A stretch of DNA of 64,000 nt. Source: Candidatus Poseidoniaceae archaeon (GTDB lineage Archaea > Thermoplasmatota > Poseidoniia > Poseidoniales > Poseidoniaceae). A program made the translations under genes and the position numbers. Position 1 is the stretch's first letter. The number at the start of each line of letters is the position of its first letter. Location of the stretch: positions 124,001 through 188,000 of the forward strand of contig CASIAI010000002.1 of the NCBI GenBank assembly GCA_949372655.1. The letters run 5' to 3'. Below the pieces are notes generated by a model, which saw only the letters and a program-made list of their open reading frames with translations, had not been told where the DNA came from and ran no database searches. Below are positions 10,401 to 17,700 of the stretch, piece by piece.

Positions 10401-10802
10401 GGCGGTACAAGCAAAGACTTCGGTCAACAAATGTGGAACGAACAGTCTGGAATGATGGAACAAATTCCAGTCGCAGGCTCTCCACAAATGATGCAACAAC
10501 AACCAGTACAACCTATGCAACAAATGCAACAAATTCAACAACAATCAGTACAACAAATGCCTCAACAATCTATGCAAGAAATGGCTCATCCAATGCAACA
10601 ACCAGTTCAACCAGTTGCTCCAGCGCCAGTTGCACAAATGGCTATAGCACCACCTCCACCTGCTCAACCAACTACTGTTGCAGATTATACAGGGCTGCCA
10701 GCAGGTGGTCAATACGATCAATCAACTGGACAAACCATTTACATCCAAACAGATGGAACAAAGTGGCAAATGATGGGCGATGGAAGTTTCAACAGACTAT
10801 GA
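7491..10802 (+). CDS. Surface protein: PPC-like domain, Ca-binding repeats, membrane anchor, Q/M/P-rich cytoplasmic tail
   Basis: A signal peptide (MRVAVITILLLTAMYPLVTS) opens the protein. ATG 7491 is preferred over ATG 7470 because TTATAC at 7463-7468 lies about 26 bases before it, which would fit a leaderless transcript; the longer form is still possible. Counting from 7470, residues about 45-165 resemble a pre-peptidase C-terminal (PPC) domain (SEVEPNN start, WFKVWLEPGQ). Residues about 327-450 are Asp-rich thrombospondin type 3-like calcium repeats, and a Gly/Asn linker (NGGGNNGGG) follows. Beta-sandwich domains then lead to one membrane segment at about 948-972. The cytoplasmic tail is rich in Gln, Met and Pro and closes with a 38-residue GLPAGGQYDQSTGQ...WQMMGDGSF motif. 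The gene lies 67 bases after the Ig-repeat gene on the same strand. The function is unknown; a structural or binding role at the cell surface is inferred. Confidence 0.85.
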   Translation: MRVAVITILLLTAMYPLVTSTSLDDSPFEPQFTGASGVDVISEVEPNNVNTSGQETYPGDVVRGTVDMWDDKHDWFKVWLEPGQTLLLTLSHASGDGVSMSVWDEENTHLGVSNPSKTRDTIFLGEEQTDMGGVYFVSINATMTEVGGGAYVLEIDAGYAVQWYSPEVGWYAASEQYNAKGELMYTSSISSYQFANANTTDKQSAPVWSNGDFWNLSVTMPAIFGTTYDEYHQMTVTGSDTVSGKECYRVGIVGNSTFTSSFAGMTTTITDEQSGVACYAKDTLSMVHENLTFTSSMETSGGFGMMSTSGRECTTFFDEPDEDCDDVGDDDDFCPGTAPGVEVDGFGCSDAQNDDGGPGSDDTDGDGIPDSNDTCPNEASTAENDADSDGCPDDNGGGGDGGDGSGSGTADADNDGVSDDEDDCPNTPAGESADFFGCSDSQNGGGNNGGGNNGGGDNGGGGFGGLDDICIPSGTDMSQKTVINSDLTYANGMNNFNFPLTEGKVWSEAAVGSGTISLSIEMGGCTISTMDIQDSGALPLNYRHLGDQSFTIGQSSVTATGIQVFAGRQGNDDWATPDFTLLPSVPDDVAKMGLPFAAWINVVGFNEFASIVNLSASINPSNAPLTFNSTQLTVDELGAVIVDTMNLDSGDYIITITGTSNGMDRSITVPFTVDNDPDFDIVTLDPWIVIPQGVEWVVPTPIFIEPINGFSGADVTIGVTVPDGVTAQLDFSQGTAPFLSVLTLTIPSNLSAGDYTVIVTGTAGSTVHSDEITFTLTSMPEFSLEVENREQIIEDGTMSISGVIDAHNGLDLALGGALDVLIEPYNQELLDSAVITWGTIDSNGDLPFTVTFTVDESIPRNQYTINLNVVSLDGGLAHSASVAFVTESSTLDGTAVAADASAVSSGNTSQHDGTDDSATSIASGETNDDSKNDDSDSDSKSSNTAIIVGSTIGVIGIIAGVAVVVLRSRNGGTSKDFGQQMWNEQSGMMEQIPVAGSPQMMQQQPVQPMQQMQQIQQQSVQQMPQQSMQEMAHPMQQPVQPVAPAPVAQMAIAPPPPAQPTTVADYTGLPAGGQYDQSTGQTIYIQTDGTKWQMMGDGSFNRL

Positions 10803-10828
10803 TTCAATTAATTAGGTCTTAGTAACTA

Positions 10829-11677
10829 CTATTTGCTAATCTTCTTGGCTCTTATCCACATGTCGATATCAGGATATTTTGGGAAGAATTGGAATGTTGC
10901 AACATGGCCTGGTAAAAAGAATCGCGCTATTTCCTTTAATAGTTCTAAGGCACTAAATACAGGATATTGACCCATACGGTATGTTTCTACTTGTAAGACT
11001 TCCATTCCTAGATTTTCTAATAATTCGACTAATAATTTTCTTGAAGTAAAGCTCAAGTGGTCTGGTAGAGAATATGGCTTATGATGAAACTCTGCCGTAA
11101 GTTCTGCTGAATCTCCGGTTTGGAGAAGGAGTTCTCCTCCTTCATTGAGCATGTCGCACCATTTTGCTATATCTTCAGGTGGGTTTGGTAAATGACTGTA
11201 TACGTTGAGCGCAGAAATAACATCATACTTGTCTTGATGAGTTGTTAGGTCAAAGAACTTGATATCCATTCCTCTTTCCCTGGCACCTTCGAGTTTCTTT
11301 ATGTTAGGTTCTAGTCCAATGATGTCAATATTTTTCCCACCAAAATTAGCCAAGGTTTCGACAAATTCTCCATGCCCACAACCAATATCTAACCATGAAA
11401 TCCTTTTGCCCTCGCTGAACATTACAGCATAACTGAAATCATTCAGTTTAGATAAATAGTCTATTTTGAGGTATTCTTTGAATTTACCAGTGACTTTTAG
11501 TAATTCATCACCTTTGTGCATTCCTGATTTGGATGCTTCATTTATTTCACTTTGTTCAGGTCGCGGATTTAGATAAAGAAGTCCACATTCCATACATTTG
11601 ACAATATTATGACCGTTCTCACTATCATAATGCTCTTTTTTGCTAGACTTGCAAATGTAGCAGTCTACTTCAATCAT
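10829..11677 (-). CDS. SAM-dependent methyltransferase with N-terminal zinc-binding motif
   Basis: The 282-residue protein starts with a four-cysteine knuckle (C6-x2-C9 and C28-x2-C31), a probable zinc site. A class I methyltransferase fold follows, with the SAM-binding motif WLDIGCGHGEF near residue 96, an acidic residue at the end of the next strand (IIGLEPN), and a later ALNVYSHLPNP stretch. This architecture matches the Methyltransf_23/UbiE-like group, members of which often modify sugars, lipids or small molecules; the substrate cannot be read from the sequence. The gene converges with the surface-protein gene ending at 10802 and stands alone on its strand apart from a small membrane protein upstream. 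Confidence 0.85.
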   Translation of the reverse strand: MIEVDCYICKSSKKEHYDSENGHNIVKCMECGLLYLNPRPEQSEINEASKSGMHKGDELLKVTGKFKEYLKIDYLSKLNDFSYAVMFSEGKRISWLDIGCGHGEFVETLANFGGKNIDIIGLEPNIKKLEGARERGMDIKFFDLTTHQDKYDVISALNVYSHLPNPPEDIAKWCDMLNEGGELLLQTGDSAELTAEFHHKPYSLPDHLSFTSRKLLVELLENLGMEVLQVETYRMGQYPVFSALELLKEIARFFLPGHVATFQFFPKYPDIDMWIRAKKISK

Positions 11678-11716
11678 ATACGGGGGGATGAGGGAGTTGA
11701 ATTAAACTCACCGATA

Positions 11717-11953
11717 TTATTCGGATTCAAACATATATTGCTTGACATCAGTTTTTGGTTTGGCCGGCAAAAAGAACCACATTACAGGAATTAGAAGTAG
11801 ATAGGGGAGATTCTTGCCATATTTTAATTCTAAAACAGACTCAAATTCGACAAAAGATTTCGCATCAGTCGAATTTTCCGATGGCGGTTCCTCTCTAACT
11901 TGAGAGTAATTTTCTGGTTCTACAAGACCAAGGTCATAACCGCTAAACATCAT
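11717..11953 (-). CDS. Small membrane protein, unknown
   Basis: A 78-residue ORF with an acidic, hydrophilic N-terminal half and one hydrophobic segment (LPYLLLIPVMWFFL) near residue 50, followed by a short charged tail. It lies between the methyltransferase start and tRNA-Glu on the same strand as both. No family is recognised. A single-pass small membrane protein is plausible, and the ORF fills an otherwise empty gap, but coding potential has not been tested. Confidence 0.45.
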   Translation of the reverse strand: MMFSGYDLGLVEPENYSQVREEPPSENSTDAKSFVEFESVLELKYGKNLPYLLLIPVMWFFLPAKPKTDVKQYMFESE

Positions 11954-12040
11954 TTCAAATTTTAGAGTAAAAACTCAGATGCACAATTTCCACTTTTGAA
12001 ATATGCAATACGCATCTTATGAGCCAAAAAAGCAACATGG

Positions 12041-12115
12041 TGCTCGTGCCGGGATTCGAACCCGGGTCGGCGGGATGAAAACCCACTATGATGGACCTAG
12101 CTACACCACACGAGC
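12041..12115 (-). tRNA. tRNA-Glu (anticodon TTC)
   Basis: The minus strand reads a full cloverleaf. The acceptor arms GCTCGTG and CACGAGC pair perfectly, the anticodon stem GTGGG/CCCGC encloses the loop TTTTCAT with anticodon TTC, and the T arm is CCGGG-TTCGAAT-CCCGG. The discriminator is A, and CCA is encoded at 12038-12040. No intron is present. Confidence 0.95.
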
Positions 12116-12175
12116 GACTGCTAAACCACCCGACTAACATCCTGTTGATAACAATTAGGTATGAATTATCTAATT

Positions 12176-12790
12176 TTATTCGCTTGATTCACGAATATCT
12201 TCTACCGATAAATTAGACCACCACTTCCATGAAAACCATAGGGCTGCGCAACCAGTAATCATTATTGCTCCAATCAATATTTCATTATCAAGGAAGGTAA
12301 ACATTGCATCTAAGGCTTTCTGGCCATAAATACCAACAAGTATTGCTTCAAGACCAAATCTTAGGCTTCGTCCAAATAAACCTGCGACCAAGAATGCTTT
12401 TTTATTCATCTCGCCCATACCAGCAACCCATCCAAATACTTTGTATGGAATTGGAGAAAAAGCTGCGATGAAGATACCAAAGGTGCCATATTTTATTGTC
12501 AAAGCCTCTAATTTAGCAACATGCTTTGGCTTGGCGAATTTATCTAAAAGTTCTCTACCCCATCTCTGTCCAATCAAATAACCCACATATGAACCGGCAA
12601 CAGAAGATAGAGTTACTACTAGAAACAGCCAAGTGACTAATGGAATATCTCCCATCGCATCATAGAGCATCGGGAGATAAATCAAATCAGGCGGCACCGG
12701 TTGAATTATTGATTCAGTGAAAGAGACGACTGCAAGGGTTGCTGGACCAAAAACATCGAAGAAGTCCAAGATGGTCTCCTTCCACGACAT
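12176..12790 (-). CDS. DedA/SNARE-associated (VTT-domain) membrane protein, YqaA-like
   Basis: A 204-residue polytopic membrane protein. The N-terminal re-entrant region with Glu and double Pro (FTESIIQPVPPDLIYLP), the SYVGYLIGQRWG segment and the later FSPIPYKVFGW and GRSLRFGLEAILVG segments match the DedA/YqaA superfamily. Members act as lipid scramblases or flippases, or support envelope homeostasis. The protein is a normal length for the YqaA-type branch. It is transcribed away from nob1, and the 79-base gap between them must hold both promoters. The substrate is unknown. Confidence 0.85.
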   Translation of the reverse strand: MSWKETILDFFDVFGPATLAVVSFTESIIQPVPPDLIYLPMLYDAMGDIPLVTWLFLVVTLSSVAGSYVGYLIGQRWGRELLDKFAKPKHVAKLEALTIKYGTFGIFIAAFSPIPYKVFGWVAGMGEMNKKAFLVAGLFGRSLRFGLEAILVGIYGQKALDAMFTFLDNEILIGAIMITGCAALWFSWKWWSNLSVEDIRESSE

Positions 12791-12869
12791 ATCTCTCGCT
12801 TTGGGGCTTTAGTCTTGAATGTGCGCATAATCGGTGGGTTGATGGGGGGCTTTACGGGGTGTGCTACTG

Positions 12870-13361
12870 ATGCGAGTACTCGATACGGCGGCCTTGCTAC
12901 ACTGGCCAGTTGCCAAATTGGCTGACGGAATCTGTGCTGAGAGCCAACGTCAAGAGATTGAGCGCTTGAGCCCCCAGCGTGCTATGTTGGTTTTTGCAAT
13001 CGACCTTGAATGGCGGCAAGTGCCTGAAAAATGGCTCGCTATTGCACGAGATATTGCTGCTAAAACAGGTGATTTACCTAGGCTTTCCGATGTCGACCTT
13101 GATGTATTGGCACTTGCGGTAGGGCTTGATATGCCGCTATTTACTGATGATTATCGCCTTCAAAATGTCATGCAAAGTGCTGGCAAGGTGACTTCTTCAG
13201 TAGAATCTAAAGGTGCTAAGCAAGTTTGGCGCTGGGAACTAAGGTGTACTGGTTGTCGAGTCAAGACTGAAGTTCCAAGTGATGTTGATCGTTCAAAAAA
13301 AGGAGCGGTCAAAGATTGCGATATTTGTGGTTCGCCAATGATGCTTAAAAAAGTTAGATGA
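12870..13361 (+). CDS. nob1: Endoribonuclease Nob1 (PIN domain plus zinc ribbon), rRNA maturation
   Basis: Nob1 cleaves the 3' end of precursor 16S rRNA during small-subunit assembly. The N-terminal MRVLDTAALL carries the first PIN Asp, and the acidic SDVDLDVLALA and FTDDY segments supply the others. A C-terminal zinc ribbon has two Cys pairs (CTGC near residue 126 and CDIC near 151). The ATG at 12870 is chosen because Nob1 proteins begin just before the VLDT strand; an in-frame GTG at 12861 would add three residues. The protein is 163 residues, typical for archaeal Nob1. The stop abuts the convergent tatA stop. Confidence 0.9.
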   Translation: MRVLDTAALLHWPVAKLADGICAESQRQEIERLSPQRAMLVFAIDLEWRQVPEKWLAIARDIAAKTGDLPRLSDVDLDVLALAVGLDMPLFTDDYRLQNVMQSAGKVTSSVESKGAKQVWRWELRCTGCRVKTEVPSDVDRSKKGAVKDCDICGSPMMLKKVR

Positions 13362-13676
13362 TTATTCTTCTGAGTTCATTGCTTCTAATGCAGTAACTTT
13401 CTTCTCAACTTCTTCTACTTCCATACCCGTTGGGTCGATTCCAACTGCTTTGGCTCTTGCTGCAAGTGCTTGACTTGGTGTCCTACCATCGGCTTCTAGA
13501 TCGGCCTTAGTTTCTTCAAGTTTCATTGCATTTGTAGTATGTTCCAGGCCTTTTTGGAATTCTCCTTTCGACCTTCCCAGTGCATTTGCCATCTTTGGCA
13601 ATCGCTCCGCTCCAAATAATACGAAAAATATGACAAGCAGTACGATGATTTCAAGGGGTCCTAGTCCTCCAAACAT
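13362..13676 (-). CDS. tatA: Twin-arginine translocase subunit TatA/TatB-like
   Basis: TatA forms the transport element of the Tat system, which exports folded proteins. The 104-residue protein has one N-terminal membrane helix (LEIIVLLVIFFVLFG), the conserved FG-x-ERLP hinge and a basic amphipathic helix (ALGRSKGEFQKGL). A charged, mostly helical tail follows. No tatC is visible in this window. Its stop directly abuts the stop of nob1 on the other strand. Confidence 0.9.
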   Translation of the reverse strand: MFGGLGPLEIIVLLVIFFVLFGAERLPKMANALGRSKGEFQKGLEHTTNAMKLEETKADLEADGRTPSQALAARAKAVGIDPTGMEVEEVEKKVTALEAMNSEE

Positions 13677-13748
13677 TACTCTTCCTCGACTTGGGGTGTT
13701 GGTTGGGTGTGTTAAGGCTTCGCTGAATGTTAAGTGAAAAGTATCATT

Positions 13749-14000
13749 TTAACCGCCTGAAACAGGAGGCAAAAGTGCAATCTCATCTCCTTGTATAAGG
13801 ATATGATTTACCTCACATCGGTCTCCATTTATGGCAATAGTAAGTCCGTTTTCTAACCACTTTTGGATATTCATCGTGCTGATTAAATCCGAAATAGTAG
13901 AATCTTTCTCGATTACGATATCTTGGCGACGTGGAATTTCTTCACTCAATGGGCCAAACGCAACTACAGATACAGTGATGCTGTTGTCCTGTTCGGCCAT
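13749..14000 (-). CDS. MoaD/ThiS-family ubiquitin-like protein (SAMP-like)
   Basis: The protein is a beta-grasp fold of about 83 residues that ends in the diagnostic Gly-Gly (LLPPVSGG), the site adenylated by MoeB/UbaA-type enzymes. Such proteins carry sulfur for molybdopterin or tRNA thiolation, or act as small archaeal modifier proteins conjugated to targets; the sequence does not decide between these roles. The start MAEQDN at 14000 is chosen because the longer frame, from 14054, would overlap the start codon of the divergent ABC gene and add an atypical leader. Confidence 0.85.
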   Translation of the reverse strand: MAEQDNSITVSVVAFGPLSEEIPRRQDIVIEKDSTISDLISTMNIQKWLENGLTIAINGDRCEVNHILIQGDEIALLPPVSGG

Positions 14001-14052
14001 GATGATGCTTTGAAGCGGTAGTTTATCAACGCAGTTCCTTTGTACTGAATTC

Positions 14053-14751
14053 ATGCGACCTGTTATGCAAGCAACTGCATTATGGAAAATCTATGCTTCT
14101 GGGGAATCTACTGTTCAGGCTGTTAGGGGAGTGGATGTAGAGATTAAAGAGGGTGAAATGATTGCTATCATGGGTCCTTCGGGATGTGGAAAGACAACTC
14201 TGCTCAATGTTTTGTCTGGAATTGATGAGCCTAATTCAGGAGAGGTATTGATTTCTGGAAGCCCAATGTATTCTGTTTCTGATGACCAAAGAACCTGGAT
14301 GCGAGCCCAGAACTTAGGTTTTATTTTCCAAGATTTCAACTTATTACCAGTTCTTTCAGCGGTTGAAAACGTAGAACTGCCACTTCTTCTTCTCGGTAAA
14401 TCAGCCAGTGAATCAAGAAAATCAGCACTCGAGGCTCTCGATTCAGTTGGCCTAGCAGACCGTAGCGAACATAGACCAACAGAACTCTCGGGCGGTCAAC
14501 AGCAAAGAGTCGCTATCGCCCGTGCCATCGTTCATCACCCCAAGGTGATTCTTTGTGATGAACCGACTGGTAATCTAGACTCTACTACTTCTGACACTGT
14601 CATGAACTTACTCAAAGATATCAACAAAAAACTTGGAACTACTTTTCTTCTTGTTACTCATGACAAGGATGTCGCCTCACAGTGCAGTAGAATCCTACTT
14701 ATGGATGACGGATTGATAGTAGATACTGGAAGGGGCGAAGAGGAGGAGTAA
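14053..14751 (+). CDS. ABC transporter ATP-binding protein, LolD/MacB type
   Basis: A 232-residue ATPase with Walker A GPSGCGKTT at residues 41-49, a Q loop (FIFQDFNLLP), signature LSGGQQQRVAIARA, Walker B ILCDEPTGNLD and the H loop (LLVTHD). The DEPTGNLD sequence and its size place it in the LolD/MacB/FtsE-like group that works with FtsX-domain permeases. The permease gene follows after 14 bases, so the two are almost certainly one operon. Its start codon lies in the divergent gap with the MoaD-like gene. Confidence 0.95.
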   Translation: MRPVMQATALWKIYASGESTVQAVRGVDVEIKEGEMIAIMGPSGCGKTTLLNVLSGIDEPNSGEVLISGSPMYSVSDDQRTWMRAQNLGFIFQDFNLLPVLSAVENVELPLLLLGKSASESRKSALEALDSVGLADRSEHRPTELSGGQQQRVAIARAIVHHPKVILCDEPTGNLDSTTSDTVMNLLKDINKKLGTTFLLVTHDKDVASQCSRILLMDDGLIVDTGRGEEEE

Positions 14752-14765
14752 TTCTGCTTGTTGAG

Positions 14766-17700
14766 ATGCTCGTCCTATTGGTCGTAGTTGCTATTCCCTC
14801 GGGGATTTCGACTCTATTCACAGGGCGTAGCAGGAATCTCTCATTTATGGTAATCACACTTTTGACCTTAGGTCCTGCTGCCGATGCCATTATCGCATAC
14901 TGGATATTTGACTGGATGTCCATCGAGGGTATGACTCTCTGGGCTGGCGCTCTAAGCATAGCTATAATCAGTCATGTTCTATTACAACCCGTACTTGTTC
15001 CCCAGAGGCTTGTCGTATGGCGTCTAGCCAAAGAGAATGTCATGCGTAGAAAGCGGCAAGCAGGCTTATTGATGGCAGGTTTAGTAATCGCTTCAGCAAT
15101 AATTACCTCTTCATTGGTAGTTGGGGATTCACTTGATGCAACTGTAAGGTATGAAATTGAAGCATCTTGGGGTGAAACAGATGTTACGCTTTCAGGTTTT
15201 GATCTAAGTACCGGCGAGCGAGTGAGGATTTCGGAATTAGTCGCTCACCAATTATGGAATGATATTCAGCAAGATTCAGATTTGGTCGATGATGTAAAAG
15301 GCCAACAACATGGTATAATTTCTGGAGCAAGTATCCAAGGACCAAGTGGTAAATCTCTACCTTCAGTAACATGGGCAAGTATGAATTCAACAATTGACGC
15401 ACTTGAGGTCTGGCCAAACCTTGGTTCACAGACCAACGGAATAAGGTATGTTGATATTGAAGAGCAAAATAATCTCAATGTTCAAACTCAAATTGCAGTT
15501 AATAGAATCCTTGCTGAGGAACTCGAACTTGAAATCGGTAATGAAGTCGAGATAGGGTGGTATGTTAGCGATGATGGGGCTAGGAAACGAATTGAACAAA
15601 ATGCAACAATTTTCAAGATTGTCGAAAATGACGGAATGGCCAACTTAGCTGGGACCAAATCACCAGCGATGTTTACCGATTTATCAACCGCTCAAGAACT
15701 GCAAAGGTTCGATGGAGAACTAAATACAGTCTACTATGCACTTGCAGGTGATGTTGATGATTTAGGAACCATTGAGCCTGTAATCGAACAACTTGGTATT
15801 TTACTAAATGCCACATTAACTGCTGAAGATGTTGGTTTTAATTTAGACTTTCAGCAACAATCATCATCACTTTCTTTATCCACTGATAAGGGTCTTGGGC
15901 GATTACAAGGTGAAGATGTTGTATCTCTTAGAGAGAACCTTACAAGTCTAATTCCTGAAAGTACTATGATGGAAGTTCTTCAAGTTCCATTGGTCGAAAT
16001 GGAGTATGATTTCGAACAATTGCTCACTCTATCATCTCCTTCTATCTCTGAAATTAGGGAGGGTGAAAGAGCCTTGTGGCATGTTTCAGATTCTGGTTTT
16101 GGGTATCAGATTGAAGGTTCTGGTTCTGCATGGCTCTGGCAGGTGAAAGACTCTGAAAGGACATATGACTTTGCTTTGAATCAAACAGGTCAGCTCGGAG
16201 CAATCGCTCATTCAAGTGGAATTATCATCGGTAATGAATCAAATTATGATGATGATAGGTGGGCTAGCGAAAAGACATCCGGTATTATGCATTCAATTGT
16301 ATCTCATAATGATTCGTGGTGGGCTGTAGAATTAGATTCTCAAGAACTTAAACTACATCGTTATAGTCAAGATTTATCTCAAGATGAATATATCTCATTG
16401 TCCATTACTTTACCCTCAACGGTTCGCTCAGTGGATCTTATCATTGAAGATGTAGTCTATGTTGAAGTTGAAGGGTTACTAAGTGTCGAGCGATATATTT
16501 CTAATTCCGTTGATTTGACAGACAACTTTTCAATATGGCCGCAAGGTCAGTATTGGCCGGTGGAAGACCAGGCGCAAAGTAGTGTGGTGCTAAATCCAAA
16601 TTGCAACTCAGTGACATCGTTAACTTCGGAAGTATTAGGTGGTAATTGGTGTAGTTATGATGATGGCTTAATGCGTTGGAATGATACAGGAGTAGAATCC
16701 ATACGCCTTCCAATATTGTCAAGTGCTGGTGGCTTTGGAGAACTTCCTCAGTTATTTTTAGCATTTGGAGGCTCACAATCTCCAGTAACGGTTGAAGATG
16801 GAGATGTTTCGATAAGTCAACGTCTTTCACCATTAGGGATGGTTGATAATCAAAGCGAGTTATGGGTCAAAGGATTGATTCCATACGCCTTTGGAAACGA
16901 TAGTTCCCTCGGTTTGGTAAATACTGGTATATACAGTCAACAGGATGGTTTAGAATCACTTGAAGACTTAGATGGTGTAGTTTTAGGTTTCATTTCATTG
17001 CCATATGCAGAGCAACTATCCGCTGCGGCTATCGATGAACGTTCAATTGTGATTATTGGTGGGGGTGGACTGGAGTCGGATGATTCAAGCATTACCGCTC
17101 AATCGATTACAACATTTACCAATTGGCTAGATAATAATTCGAATAGCGATGACCTTGGGGCCTCATTTACTGCGGTAAAAGTCGAGGCTACAGAGGCTGC
17201 GGCACAATCATCCGGAATCATAGCAGGGATGTTCCTTGTGTTTGGAACCTTTACTATTGCAGCGGGAGTTCTTCTGGTACTGACAATAATATTGATGCTT
17301 GCAGAATCACGCAGAACTGAACTGGGAGTTCTTAGAGCAATAGGGATTAGTCGCTCAGATGCTCGGGCTTTGGCGGTACAAGAAGGGGTCATCATTGCTT
17401 CCATGGCAGGGGTGATAGGCGCTTTTGTAGGTCTTGGTTTGGCATGGTTGATCAGTGTGGCCTTTGATAATATATTTGCAGCAGCAGGCTCAGATTTATT
17501 CACCTTTGCTTGGGATTGGTCTTCGGTATTTGCTGGATGGTCATGGGGATTCTTAATCGCTATCATCACCTTGTGGGGTTCTGCCTTATGGACTTCTAAA
17601 TTGAATATAGTTTCAGCATTAAAGGGTGGCGTAGTGAGATTACAAGAAGGAATTCCTTGGGTTTTACTTTTAGTTCAAATCGCCACTTTTGGCGCTACAG

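Noticed and set aside
10433-10822. 129-residue Thr/Asn/Ser-rich ORF on the plus strand
   Set aside because: It is a shifted frame of the Q/M/P-rich tail of the surface protein that covers the same bases.
11955-12140. 61-residue ORF on the minus strand
   Set aside because: It overlaps tRNA-Glu almost entirely.
13749-14054. Longer start for the MoaD-like protein at 14054
   Set aside because: It would overlap the ATG of the divergent ABC gene and leave no promoter; ATG 14000 gives the normal family length.
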